Shown in pieces: positions 17,285 through 24,179 of a DNA stretch of 40,061 bases. Numbering within the stretch: the first letter of the stretch is position 1; each line of letters begins with the position of its first letter. Under the pieces are notes generated by a model. The model was not told the origin of the DNA, did not search any database, and was given only the letters and a program-made list of their open reading frames with translations. The stretch lies in contig JAPLYC010000067.1 of assembly GCA_026395755.1 (NCBI GenBank), positions 1 through 40,061 on the forward strand. The letters are read 5' to 3'. The position numbers and the translations under genes are program-made. The stretch is from Candidatus Parcubacteria bacterium. GTDB taxonomy: Bacteria; Patescibacteriota; Patescibacteriia; CAIXNZ01.

Positions 17285-18151
17285 TTACTTTTTAAAATTT
17301 TCGTAAAAATTGCTGACTTTGGCCAACATCTCTTTAGCTTTAGCCAATTTGGCGGGTTCGATTCCCAGAGCCGCCTTATCAACAAAATCTCTTAAAGCCC
17401 CCTGCAAAGCAAAGACTTGTTTTTCAATTTCTAATCGTATTTTTACTTTCAAATCCTTTTCCGCTTCCGTCAGATCGGTTTTATTTTTACTCGCCATAAT
17501 GGCCGTGGCCATTTTTTCAATACTGCCATTATTTATAAAAAGTTGGATTCTGGGCATTACTTGCCCCCTCAAATCATCATCGGGGATATATTTAAATTCA
17601 GAATCTATATCATATTCATGGCCTTCACGCGGAAAACCCGCAACTTCAAATTTTCCGGCTCTGATCGCAGCAATAAAATTATCCGCCAAATTCTTAGCCG
17701 CACTATCACTTAAGGCATTATTTACACTTATTGCTAAGCCAAGATTTGTTTCATTTTCATCCGGTACGCTTAAAACAAAATCTGCCTTTTGCTTCAATTG
17801 ATCATAACGACATAAGGGTGTTATCTGCACCCCTTTTTCAGCCTCGGCGCTGGACTTTTCAAAAAGATACATTAATTCAACTGCGGCCATTAATTTTTCT
17901 TGGTATTCAAATTGTCTTGCCTGATAGCGTTTTTCTTCAACAGCCAAAGCCAATTGTTCGTCCTTATCCATTTCCTTAATGCTAAAATGTTCTATAGCCA
18001 CTTGTTTTTGATTTTCCACTGCAATTTTTCGCCATTCAGCTTGTATTTTAGCCAAAGCAGCCACCATTGGATTATTACCCTCTGTATCCAAGATGCCTTT
18101 TTTAAATTCTATTTGGGAAATTGCCTTATCTTCAAATGTTTGTTTAGCCAT
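17285..18151 (-). CDS. Hypothetical protein, 288 aa, largely helical
   Basis: Soluble protein with long predicted helices: residues ~30-110 (ALAKIQAEWRKIAVENQKQ onward to KLMAAVELMYLFEKSS) and ~235-285. Between them is a segment with NLADNFIAAIRAGKFEVAGFPREG and PDDDLRGQVMPRIQ. There is no signal peptide, membrane segment or cofactor motif. I do not recognise the family. The start at 18151 (MAKQTFEDKA) lacks an SD, like the neighbouring core genes. The shared P(E/D)DDLRG string with the small convergent gene is the only contextual clue. Confidence 0.65.
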   Translation of the reverse strand: MAKQTFEDKAISQIEFKKGILDTEGNNPMVAALAKIQAEWRKIAVENQKQVAIEHFSIKEMDKDEQLALAVEEKRYQARQFEYQEKLMAAVELMYLFEKSSAEAEKGVQITPLCRYDQLKQKADFVLSVPDENETNLGLAISVNNALSDSAAKNLADNFIAAIRAGKFEVAGFPREGHEYDIDSEFKYIPDDDLRGQVMPRIQLFINNGSIEKMATAIMASKNKTDLTEAEKDLKVKIRLEIEKQVFALQGALRDFVDKAALGIEPAKLAKAKEMLAKVSNFYENFKK

Positions 18152-18206
18152 AAATTTGTAAATTTATTTACTTATATTCTAATTTTAGCATGTTTTAGCC
18201 AAAAAG

Positions 18207-18650
18207 TCAAGCGGAAATTTTAAATTCTCTAGCATTACCTCTGATTATTATCTTTATCCAAACAACTTTTTTAAAATTTTTCAAATAGGATTTGATCTTA
18301 TCAGCCCACTCAATAATGACCAATGATTCTTTTTTATTTAAATATTCTTCAATGCCCAGATAGAATAATTCCTGCGGATCATCCAGCCGGTAGCAATCCA
18401 CGTGAATAAAGTGCTTTGGGCTCGGGGCTTTGAGCCTAGGGCTAGTATTATATATTTTCATTAGAACAAAAGTCGGACTCGTTACTTTTTCCTTAACTTT
18501 AAACGCTTTGGCCAAATACTGAGTCAGAGTTGTCTTCCCTGCGCCTAAGTCACCCTCTAAAGCGATTATCTCGCCACCTTTAAGCGACTTGGCCAGCTTT
18601 ATGGCAAATTTTTGAGTATCTTTTTCTGTTTTAAGGATTATTTGTTTCAT
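18207..18650 (-). CDS. tsaE: tRNA threonylcarbamoyladenosine biosynthesis ATPase TsaE
   Basis: P-loop ATPase that cycles the TsaD-TsaB complex during t6A37 modification of ANN-decoding tRNAs; 147 residues, normal size. Walker A GDLGAGKTT is at about 33-41, with the family SPTFVLMKIYN strand and the HVDCYRLDDPQELFYLGIEEYL and VIIEWADKI segments. The TsaD gene is 180 bp upstream on the same strand, separated by a repeat element, so co-transcription through the repeat is likely. No SD. Confidence 0.95.
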   Translation of the reverse strand: MKQIILKTEKDTQKFAIKLAKSLKGGEIIALEGDLGAGKTTLTQYLAKAFKVKEKVTSPTFVLMKIYNTSPRLKAPSPKHFIHVDCYRLDDPQELFYLGIEEYLNKKESLVIIEWADKIKSYLKNFKKVVWIKIIIRGNAREFKISA

Positions 18651-18675
18651 AATGCTAAAAATTTATAAGCGAAAG

Positions 18676-18814
18676 CATCTGTTTTTGTGTCATGGTGAGC
18701 CCTTCGGCTTAGCTCAGGGCAAGCTTGTAAGAGTTTACGGTGAGCAAGGTCGAACCGAACCATACACCGACGGCGTCACCCGTTCGACTATGCTCAGGGT
18801 GACAAAAACAGATG
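18676..18814. repeat. Dispersed inverted-repeat element (MITE-like) between tsaD and tsaE
   Basis: A 139-bp element with 13-bp perfect terminal inverted repeats, CATCTGTTTTTGT (18676-18688) and ACAAAAACAGATG (18802-18814). Inside it are the common bacterial strings CTTCGGCTTAGCTCAGG and TTCGACTATGCTCAG. The second (15 nt) recurs exactly at 34478-34492. It has no coding capacity of its own. Confidence 0.65.
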
Positions 18815-18829
18815 TTTCCCATTTTTACA

Positions 18830-19870
18830 TTAGATATTAAGGTTCGGATCCACCTTCACATTGCGCCAAGATTCGCTAAACCTATTCAGACCATGTTGAG
18901 CCTCAAAATAAGCTGCTACTGCTACCATTAAAGCATTGTCAGTGGTCAAATGCAAGTCGGGCTGGAAAAATTTTACCTGAGGCAATTTGGCTGCGGCTTG
19001 CGCTGATAATTGTTTCCTTAGTTCCTTATTGGCAGCTACACCACCGCCGAGTAATAAAGATTTGACTTCATACTTTTCCGCTGCTCTTAAAGTCTTGGCT
19101 ACCAAGACATCAATACTCGCCTGCTGAAATGCTGCGCACATATTGCGAATGGCTTTTTCATCCTGGAATCGGACTTTTTCCCATTCATTTCTGACCGCAG
19201 TTTTTAATCCGGAAAAACTAAAATCAAAATCCTTGGAATAAATCATGGGGCGCGGTAATTTATAAAAATCCTTATCTGCATTGGCCGCATGTTTGGAAAT
19301 AATGGGTCCGCCAGGATAACCCAGGCCCATGATTTTAGCAGCCTTATCAAAAGCTTCACCAACTGCATCGTCACGGGTTGAACCAATAGTCTTAAAATTA
19401 TTCGGATCATTAAGTAAAACCAAAGAAGTATGACCGCCTGAAACCACCAAACATAAAGCCGGATATTTAATATCTTCCAATTCACCCTGATCACCCTTTA
19501 AATAATTAGCCAGAATATGAGCCTTAACATGATTAACCGGAATTAATGGCTTATTCCAGACCATGGCCAAAGTCTTGGCTGTTTCCACCCCGACAATTAA
19601 TGAAGTAATTAAACCGGGACCATAAACTACTCCGATAGCATCTATATCCTCCTGTTTAATCTTTGCCTGCTTCATAGCCTTATCTAAAATAGGCAGCATA
19701 TTTTCCAAATGCTTGCGTGCTGCTACTTCAGGCACGACTCCTCCATATTTTTTATGGATATTAATCTGCGAAGCAACAAAATTTGCCAGAACTTTAAACT
19801 TCTGGTTAATAATTTCTAATATAGCCACCGCGGTTTCGTCGCAGGACGATTCAATAGATAAAATTATCAT
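18830..19870 (-). CDS. tsaD: tRNA N6-adenosine threonylcarbamoyltransferase TsaD
   Basis: Kae1/Qri7-family enzyme that transfers threonylcarbamoyl to A37 of tRNA; 346 residues, standard length. The signature SIESSCDETAVAIL is at the N-terminus, followed by GVVPEVAARKHLENMLP. The metal-binding His pair is in NHVKAHILANYL near residues 112-116, then VVSGGHTSLVLL and the C-terminal nucleotide-binding LLLGGGVAANKELR. A late TTDNALMVAVAAYF carries the metal Asp. The start ATG is SD-less, 7 nt downstream of the RAYT stop. It pairs functionally with tsaE; tsaB and tsaC are not in the window. Confidence 0.97.
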   Translation of the reverse strand: MIILSIESSCDETAVAILEIINQKFKVLANFVASQINIHKKYGGVVPEVAARKHLENMLPILDKAMKQAKIKQEDIDAIGVVYGPGLITSLIVGVETAKTLAMVWNKPLIPVNHVKAHILANYLKGDQGELEDIKYPALCLVVSGGHTSLVLLNDPNNFKTIGSTRDDAVGEAFDKAAKIMGLGYPGGPIISKHAANADKDFYKLPRPMIYSKDFDFSFSGLKTAVRNEWEKVRFQDEKAIRNMCAAFQQASIDVLVAKTLRAAEKYEVKSLLLGGGVAANKELRKQLSAQAAAKLPQVKFFQPDLHLTTDNALMVAVAAYFEAQHGLNRFSESWRNVKVDPNLNI

Positions 19871-19877
19871 AATTTAA

Positions 19878-20492
19878 TTAGTAATCACTTATTAACTCGG
19901 GGTAATTAGTAAAGATATATTTATAATTTATCGCATCGGGAATTTGATGCTTCATCGGGTTTTCAGAAATATATCGTATATGTTCGTCAAAGTCCCGTTG
20001 ATTACGAATATAGTGGTCGCGATATGACTTCTGCCAATGGAATTTAGAAAATTGAGTTTGATTTAATTCGTATTTGGTAATAAATTGTTGGCGCAATTCA
20101 ATCTTTCTCAGGGTAAACGCCTCAATTTCATTTTGTAAACCCTTATATATATCCCCTAGACGAAGAAGCGATTGGCCAATCGCTTCTTCGTCTAGGGCGG
20201 TGTAACCCAAAATGAAATTAATATTACGAGTAAAATGTCTTTTTAAAAATTGCATTATTTTGGATAAATCCCTTGATTCATTTGGAAAAAACATCAAATG
20301 AAAATGGTCTAACAATATTACAAAAGCAAAAAGATCCAGATTTTTCATTTTCTTAACCAACCGTAATTCCTCAATAAACAATTCGCAAAAAATCGGTTCT
20401 TTAAAATATTCAACCAGATTATTGGCAACCGAGATAACAAAATATGTCGCGCCATCAAAAAATATTCTTTTTTGAGCCCCCTTGTGTAACAT
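19878..20492 (-). CDS. REP-associated tyrosine transposase (RAYT; Y1/HUH family, IS200-like)
   Basis: 204 residues from the ATG at 20492; an in-frame TTG at 20528 adds 12 residues. The fold is the single-stranded-DNA Y1 transposase type that mobilises or maintains short palindromic REP sequences. The HUH motif is seen as H63-F-H65 in LLDHFHLMF. The catalytic tyrosine candidate is Y174 in the family C-terminus DHYIRNQRDFDEHIRYISENP. The early strand KRIFFDGATYFVISV is typical. Residues ~99-113 are encoded by a perfect 44-bp palindrome (20154-20197), in an expanded central region compared with short RAYTs. There is no partner accessory gene and no IS-type ends were found, so this is a domesticated or REP-type copy. 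tsaD begins 7 nt downstream. Confidence 0.88.
   Translation of the reverse strand: MLHKGAQKRIFFDGATYFVISVANNLVEYFKEPIFCELFIEELRLVKKMKNLDLFAFVILLDHFHLMFFPNESRDLSKIMQFLKRHFTRNINFILGYTALDEEAIGQSLLRLGDIYKGLQNEIEAFTLRKIELRQQFITKYELNQTQFSKFHWQKSYRDHYIRNQRDFDEHIRYISENPMKHQIPDAINYKYIFTNYPELISDY
20154..20197. repeat. Perfect 44-bp palindrome inside the RAYT coding sequence
   Basis: Two 22-nt arms with no spacer, centred on GGCC at 20174-20177 (arms begin CCCTAGACGAAG). It stays in frame and encodes residues ~99-113 of the transposase. It could form a cruciform or a very stable mRNA hairpin. Confidence 0.95.
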
Positions 20493-20553
20493 AAAAATGT
20501 ATCTAAATAATACCTTTAAAATTCGCAAAAATCAAGGGTAACATTATCAAAAG

Positions 20554-20588
20554 AAAAAACCGCCCTTACCAGGTAAAAGCGGTTTGTA
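20554..20588 (-). terminator. Terminator of the zinc-ribbon gene
   Basis: On the minus strand AAACCGC (20585-20579), an inner ACC/GGT stem, and GCGGTTT (20563-20557) followed by TTTC. It lies between the gene ending at 20598 and the RAYT gene. Confidence 0.75.
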
Positions 20589-20597
20589 TAAATAATT

Positions 20598-20891
20598 TCA
20601 GTCAAAGGAATTCTCAATCTTGTGCGTATTACCGCATTTTTGACATTTGAAAACAGTAACATCAAAGCCGGCAACGGGACCGCGTTCTGCCTGTTCCTCA
20701 TGCGTACCCATGTTTTTCATTTTACCCAGGCACTTTTCGCAGTATTTAGATTTTTTCAGCTCAACTTTTCTTGCCAGCTTGATTCTGACCTGAAAAGAAT
20801 CGCTATGCATGTCTTTTATGACATCCTTGCGTTCTACAACCTTGAAATCGCCTTCTCGGACTCTTACCGTTAATGCGGTTATCTTAGCCAT
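20598..20891 (-). CDS. Small zinc-ribbon protein, 97 aa
   Basis: Two CxxC pairs (YCEKCLG at about residues 50-53 and FKCQKCGN at about 82-85) form a likely zinc ribbon in the C-terminal half. The N-terminal half is a strand-rich domain (ITALTVRVREGDFKVVERKDV). The start has AAAGGAGGG upstream. It has its own promoter (20940-20968) and terminator, so it is monocistronic. The family is unknown to me; a nucleic-acid or ribosome-associated role is a guess from the zinc ribbon. Confidence 0.75.
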   Translation of the reverse strand: MAKITALTVRVREGDFKVVERKDVIKDMHSDSFQVRIKLARKVELKKSKYCEKCLGKMKNMGTHEEQAERGPVAGFDVTVFKCQKCGNTHKIENSFD

Positions 20892-20939
20892 CGCAATCCC
20901 TCCTTTTGTTGTTAAGGCTGGTAATTAATCTGTCATACA

Positions 20940-20968
20940 AGTTAATCATAGTAATATTTGAAAGTCAA
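20940..20968 (-). promoter_or_regulatory. Promoter of the zinc-ribbon gene
   Basis: TTGACT (20968-20963), 17-nt spacer, TTAACT (20945-20940), immediately after the terminator of the preceding minus-strand gene. Confidence 0.6.
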
Positions 20969-20970
20969 GA

Positions 20971-21003
20971 TAAAAAAGCCTCGCGCATTTTTTGCGCAAG
21001 GCT
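20971..21003 (-). terminator. Terminator of the 61-aa membrane-protein gene
   Basis: Minus strand: AGCCTTGCGC, 7-nt A-rich loop, GCGCGAGGCT, then TTTTTT. Textbook intrinsic terminator. Confidence 0.85.
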
Positions 21004-21012
21004 AGCAAGGCT

Positions 21013-21198
21013 TTAATCATTCCTGCATTTATCAAAGTAGATGAAGATCGAAAGCGTTAACGGCCAGCAAGCTGCCCATTTCAGACAGTCTTGTTGTGAA
21101 CTGCGATACCACCGCGGCTCCAATTCATGGCAGCGGCGATAAATTAACACAGTTACCGTTAAATAAGTTAAAAAGACCAGCGCGGCAAAATGGAGCAT
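21013..21198 (-). CDS. Small membrane protein, 61 aa
   Basis: The start ATG at 21198 is chosen because GAGGAGG lies 5 nt upstream; the frame continues to 21225 without an SD. Two hydrophobic segments (HFAALVFLTYLTVTVLIY at residues 3-20 and AACWPLTLSIFIYF near 40-55) are joined by a charged loop with several Arg. No family recognised. Terminated by the hairpin at 20971-21003. Confidence 0.55.
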   Translation of the reverse strand: MLHFAALVFLTYLTVTVLIYRRCHELEPRWYRSSQQDCLKWAACWPLTLSIFIYFDKCRND

Positions 21199-21399
21199 AG
21201 TATCCTCCTCTTTTTTAATCATCAATAGTCAAACGACAATCATCAAACAAATTCAAAATTCTAACAACTAAATTAAAAATTGAGATTTAGTAATTAGATA
21301 TTGTTTGATGATTGGTTATTATTAAATCATATATAATGTAACTAGTCAAGACTTTACTAAATGATTTAGGTAATATAGTATATGGTCAAGGAGGAAAAC

Positions 21400-21819
21400 A
21401 TGAGCAAACTACTGATTATGATTGCCAGCAAAAACGATGAAGTGTTTTTACAGCCAGGTATAAAATTCCTAAAGGAACAAGGCATTGATCATGAAATCCA
21501 TAACAGTTCCACCCACCGAGATCCAAGTGGCACGAATGCCATGATAGTGGGCGCTCTCACAAAAATGACCTGCAAAGTGATTATTGCCGGCGCAGCCACA
21601 GCAACCGGCTTACCCGGAGTTATAGCAGGTTACCTGCTGAAGACGAACATCCCCGTTTTTGGCGTCAGATTTTCCAAGGAACCCGGACCAAACATTATTG
21701 AGGATGCGACTTTCAATTTATCCTCAATGCCCAGCGGTGTACCGCTTGCCTACACCGGCTTCAATGAAAAAGGCTTTCTTCATGCCTGCATACTCGCAGC
21801 CAGGATTATCAAGGGTTAA
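21400..21819 (+). CDS. PurE-like protein (N5-CAIR mutase / AIR carboxylase family)
   Basis: 139 residues from the ATG at 21400, which has AAGGAGG five nt upstream (the frame opens at 21382). It keeps the PurE fold order: LLIMIASKNDE, HNSSTHRDP (equivalent of SAHRTP, catalytic His kept), VIIAGAATATGLPGVIAGYLL (equivalent of GAGGAAHLPG), SMPSGVPLAYTGFNEKG and a final ACILAARII helix. The family SDSD motif at the N-terminus is replaced by ASKND, and the His of GGAAHLPG is replaced by Gly. These residues normally contact the phosphate and the base, so the substrate may differ. purN and purL in the same window support a purine role. It stands alone with its own terminator. Moderately sure of the family, unsure of the activity. 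Confidence 0.75.
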   Translation: MSKLLIMIASKNDEVFLQPGIKFLKEQGIDHEIHNSSTHRDPSGTNAMIVGALTKMTCKVIIAGAATATGLPGVIAGYLLKTNIPVFGVRFSKEPGPNIIEDATFNLSSMPSGVPLAYTGFNEKGFLHACILAARIIKG

Positions 21820-21832
21820 ACATTTTACAACA

Positions 21833-21866
21833 AAAAAGGACTTACTACGGTAATGTCCTTTTTCTT
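21833..21866 (+). terminator. Terminator after the purE-like gene
   Basis: AAAAAGGAC pairs with GTCCTTTTT (21855-21863), followed by CTTATTTTT. Confidence 0.8.
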
Positions 21867-21876
21867 ATTTTTACTC

Positions 21877-21905
21877 TTGACTTAGTCAAGTTTTTACCCT
21901 ATACT
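21877..21905 (+). promoter_or_regulatory. Promoter of tRNA-Glu
   Basis: TTGACT (21877-21882), 17-nt spacer, TATACT (21900-21905), about 85 nt before the tRNA. Confidence 0.75.
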
Positions 21906-21992
21906 AAAAACATAATCCCTTACGGGATTTTTAGTTTAAATTGAATCTTTCTACAACTTTTGACTTTTCACTTTAAACTTTTAACTTGCTTT

Positions 21993-22064
21993 GCCGCCAT
22001 CGTCTAGTGGTTAGGACACTAGGTTTTCATCCTAGTAACAGGGGTCCGATTCCCCTTGGCGGTA
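21993..22064 (+). tRNA. tRNA-Glu (anticodon TTC)
   Basis: Cloverleaf by eye: acceptor GCCGCCA pairs with TGGCGGT (terminal G-U), the anticodon stem CTAGG/CCTAG encloses loop TTTTCAT, giving anticodon TTC, and the T arm AGGGG/CCCCT encloses TCCGATT. The discriminator is A and CCA is not encoded. A promoter and a terminator flank it as a single-gene unit. Confidence 0.95.
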
Positions 22065-22071
22065 CAAGAAA

Positions 22072-22106
22072 AAAAACTCTGTCCTGTTAGGAATCAGAGT
22101 TTTTTG
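22072..22106 (+). terminator. Terminator after tRNA-Glu
   Basis: AAAAACTCTG pairs with CAGAGTTTTTT. It can also work for the convergent minus-strand gene ending at 22112. Confidence 0.8.
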
Positions 22107-22111
22107 TTTGT

Positions 22112-22558
22112 TTAGCATGGCCGTGGAATGCCAAAGTCAGCAGGATTAACTCCTTTTATTTTCTCCCTAATAATTAGGGGGTTAATTTTGTGGAGTTGGG
22201 ATACAACCTTTTTGGCGATGCGAAAATTATCCTTGGCTTCTCTGGGAAGGGCAGTGAAAAATGGACTAAAGTCTTTTGGCATACTCCTCATGCTCAGGGT
22301 GATTTGCTCTAAAATTTCAGCTAACATCTCCCGCCAAAGCATATATTCCTGCCTAGTGAAAATATCTTGCATAAGCGAAGAACATATGAATGTTGTGCAG
22401 GCCAATCGTCGCTCTTTGGTCTTCTCGCAGGACAACTCATAAACCTTTGAACAATGGCCGCAACAATGGCCATGGCATGTTAGCGCACAAAACTCCCTGA
22501 TACCTGAATCGATCATAAACTGGTCAAATAACTGCAAAGTTTCTTCGTAGGTTAACAT
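22112..22558 (-). CDS. Cysteine-rich hypothetical protein, 148 aa
   Basis: The first 60 residues hold eight cysteines and two histidines in a tight pattern (FCALTCHGHCCGHCSKVYELSC, then ACTTFIC), which suggests a metal site such as a zinc cluster or an Fe-S cluster. The remainder is helical and ends in PRPC. The SD GGAGG is well placed and a consensus promoter lies 50 nt upstream, so it is expressed alone. I do not recognise the family. Confidence 0.7.
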   Translation of the reverse strand: MLTYEETLQLFDQFMIDSGIREFCALTCHGHCCGHCSKVYELSCEKTKERRLACTTFICSSLMQDIFTRQEYMLWREMLAEILEQITLSMRSMPKDFSPFFTALPREAKDNFRIAKKVVSQLHKINPLIIREKIKGVNPADFGIPRPC

Positions 22559-22604
22559 CCTTTTTCCTCCGTTATCTCAAAATTGAAGTGCGAAATTATG
22601 TCAT

Positions 22605-22633
22605 AATATATCACAAATAATTGAACTTGTCAA
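22605..22633 (-). promoter_or_regulatory. Promoter of the cysteine-rich gene
   Basis: TTGACA (22633-22628), 17-nt spacer, TATATT (22610-22605). Confidence 0.75.
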
Positions 22634-22682
22634 CCTGTTAACAAATATATATTACTTATTACAAAAAGTTGCCTGCAAAAAA

Positions 22683-22718
22683 TAAAAAACTCTGTTCCAT
22701 TTAGGCAACAGAGTTTTT
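22683..22718 (-). terminator. Terminator of the Nudix gene
   Basis: AAAAACTCTGTT/AACAGAGTTTTT stem with a 10-nt loop. On the minus strand the T-run follows. Its upstream arm overlaps the Nudix stop codon. Confidence 0.75.
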
Positions 22719-23154
22719 AGTTTGAAAAATAAAAGAGGTCAATACAATTATCCAGATCATGGATTAAAACCAGTTTTTTGGCCAATTCAGGATCAATCCA
22801 TTGAAATCCCTTGTGCTCCTTTGGGGTAATCTTTACTTCGGGGCGTTCTTTCAAAAGGCAGAAATAAATATGATAGACAAAATCTACCCCGTCATTTCTG
22901 ACAAAAATAGTCTGGAAAAAAATGATATCATCTAACGGGATAGCTAAGCCGGTCTCTTCAAAAATTTCACGCTTCATTGCCAAATGATTAGACTGGTCAG
23001 CATCATCTACTTTACCAGAGGGTAATCCCCAGGTATTCCCTGATTTTTTATGACCCTGCCTTAAAAGCAGCAAAATTTCTCCCTGGCATTGCAGGAAACA
23101 GCCGACTGCCTCAAACACAGGATTAAAATCCGCGGGCCTTTCTTCAAAGATCAA
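22717..23154 (-). CDS. Nudix hydrolase (MutT-like)
   Basis: 145 residues. The Nudix box reads GKVDDADQSNHLAMKREIFEETGL (residues ~47-70): the REIFEETGL part is canonical, but the first acidic residue is Asp where Glu is usual. The strand LQCQGEILLLLRQGHKKSGNTWGLPSG is typical of nucleoside-triphosphate or ADP-sugar pyrophosphatases. The substrate cannot be deduced. SD GGAGGAG. It is divergent from nrtR across a repeat-rich 270-bp gap, and the proximity to NAD genes makes an NADH/ADP-ribose substrate possible (inference). Confidence 0.88.
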   Translation of the reverse strand: MIFEERPADFNPVFEAVGCFLQCQGEILLLLRQGHKKSGNTWGLPSGKVDDADQSNHLAMKREIFEETGLAIPLDDIIFFQTIFVRNDGVDFVYHIYFCLLKERPEVKITPKEHKGFQWIDPELAKKLVLIHDLDNCIDLFYFSN

Positions 23155-23212
23155 ATTTATCTCCTCCTTTTTTAATACCTTATCACTATCTCATTGCTGA
23201 GTCAAAATTATA

Positions 23213-23303
23213 ATCGTATTACGTTTTTCGGCATCGTTGAGCGTTACGTTTTACGTATTACGCTAAACGATACGGGAATCGATACCGTTTAACGATTAAC
23301 GAT
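23213..23303. repeat. CG-word imperfect palindrome between the Nudix gene and nrtR
   Basis: About 90 bp rich in TTACG, CGTTT, AACGAT words, with ATCGTT (23233) matched by AACGAT near 23303 and an ATCGATACCG string near 23277-23286 shared with the dyad at 3126-3215. Non-coding. Confidence 0.55.
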
Positions 23304-23362
23304 CTCTATACCCATAAAATACCTGATTTTCCTAGCATTTTATACGATTTCCACAAAACCCC

Positions 23363-23391
23363 TTGACAACTTTTTGAGGGTATGATACATT
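23363..23391 (+). promoter_or_regulatory. Promoter of nrtR
   Basis: TTGACA (23363-23368), 17-nt spacer with a TATGA extension, TACATT (23386-23391). Confidence 0.75.
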
Positions 23392-23406
23392 GTGTATATA
23401 AGACAC
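23392..23406 (+). promoter_or_regulatory. Candidate NrtR operator at the nrtR start site
   Basis: GTGT-ATATAAG-ACAC overlaps the expected transcription start. The same GTGT-N7-ACAC layout recurs before pnuC. The published NrtR core is GT-N7-AC as I recall it. Confidence 0.65.
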
Positions 23407-23424
23407 TAAGTTATCCACACCCCT

Positions 23425-24096
23425 ATGAAACCACATCCAGCCAAACAGAATATCAAAGTCGCGGTAGACAATTGTATTTTTACTATTATTGATAATGAAC
23501 TTTATGTCTTGCTCATTCAAATGAAAAAAAGACCCTATCAGGGCATGTGGGCTTTACCGGGCGGACTGGTAAACCAACCGGAAAACCTGGACAAGGCGGC
23601 TCTCAGAATCTTAAAGGATGAAACGAATGTCACTGATGTTTATCTGGAACAGCTTTATACTTTCGGTAAAACCAAACGCGATGTCTTTGGCCGGGTTATT
23701 TCCATTGCCTACTTTGCCTTAATCCCCTCTGCCAATCAGCAGCTGAAAACTCTGGCAAAATACCAGTCAGTCCAATGGTGGAAATATGTCGATTTACCCA
23801 AACTGGCTTATGATCATAATGATATTGTTAAATATGCCAAACAACGCCTGGAATGGAAAATAGAATATACCAATGTTGTCTGGTCGCTTTTACCGGAAAA
23901 ATTCACTTTAAACCAATTGCAAAAAACCTATGAGGCAATTTTGGGCAAGGAAATTGATAAACGCAATTTTCAGAAAAAGATTTTTGCTTTGAAATTAATC
24001 CAGCCTTTAGGCCAAAAAGCCATGTATGGCGCCCATCGTCCGGCCGAACTGTATAAATTCAGAAGCAGAAAGCCGAAAATAGTTCAGATTCTCTAG
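23425..24096 (+). CDS. nrtR: NrtR-type Nudix-related transcriptional regulator of NAD metabolism
   Basis: 223 residues. The N-terminal Nudix-like domain (residues ~10-135) has MWALPGGLV and AALRILKDETNV, where a degenerate Nudix box (KDET instead of REUxEE) points to ligand binding rather than hydrolysis. The C-terminal ~75 residues form a winged helix (EKFTLNQLQKTYEAILGKEIDKRNFQKKIF, then GQKAMYGAHRPAELYKF). This is the NrtR architecture, which senses ADP-ribose or related NAD metabolites and represses salvage genes. A palindrome GTGT-N7-ACAC is present at its own start site and before pnuC, so autoregulation and control of pnuC-nadR are likely. No SD, start preceded by CCCCT. Confidence 0.9.
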   Translation: MKPHPAKQNIKVAVDNCIFTIIDNELYVLLIQMKKRPYQGMWALPGGLVNQPENLDKAALRILKDETNVTDVYLEQLYTFGKTKRDVFGRVISIAYFALIPSANQQLKTLAKYQSVQWWKYVDLPKLAYDHNDIVKYAKQRLEWKIEYTNVVWSLLPEKFTLNQLQKTYEAILGKEIDKRNFQKKIFALKLIQPLGQKAMYGAHRPAELYKFRSRKPKIVQIL

Positions 24097-24121
24097 TCCT
24101 TTGTTCTTACTTTTTTTTAAC

Positions 24122-24150
24122 TTGACTTAGTGTAAAAAATACACTTAAAT
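24122..24150 (+). promoter_or_regulatory. pnuC-nadR promoter with candidate NrtR operator in the spacer
   Basis: TTGACT (24122-24127), spacer and TTAAAT (24145-24150). The spacer holds GTGT-AAAAAAT-ACAC (24130-24144), extended by TTA/TTAA flanks. Occupancy would block RNA polymerase. Confidence 0.7.
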
Positions 24151-24179
24151 ATAAATTAACTAACCTAACCAACAAATCT

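Noticed and set aside
18676-18814. A transposon remnant with a coding gene
   Set aside because: The element has terminal inverted repeats but is only 139 bp, and I see no transposase reading frame in it.
18652-18840. Plus-strand reading frame of 62 codons with a GEPFGLAQGKL string
   Set aside because: It lies inside the inverted-repeat element between tsaE and tsaD. This peptide is a well-known false translation of the CTTCGGCTTAGCTCAGGG repeat.
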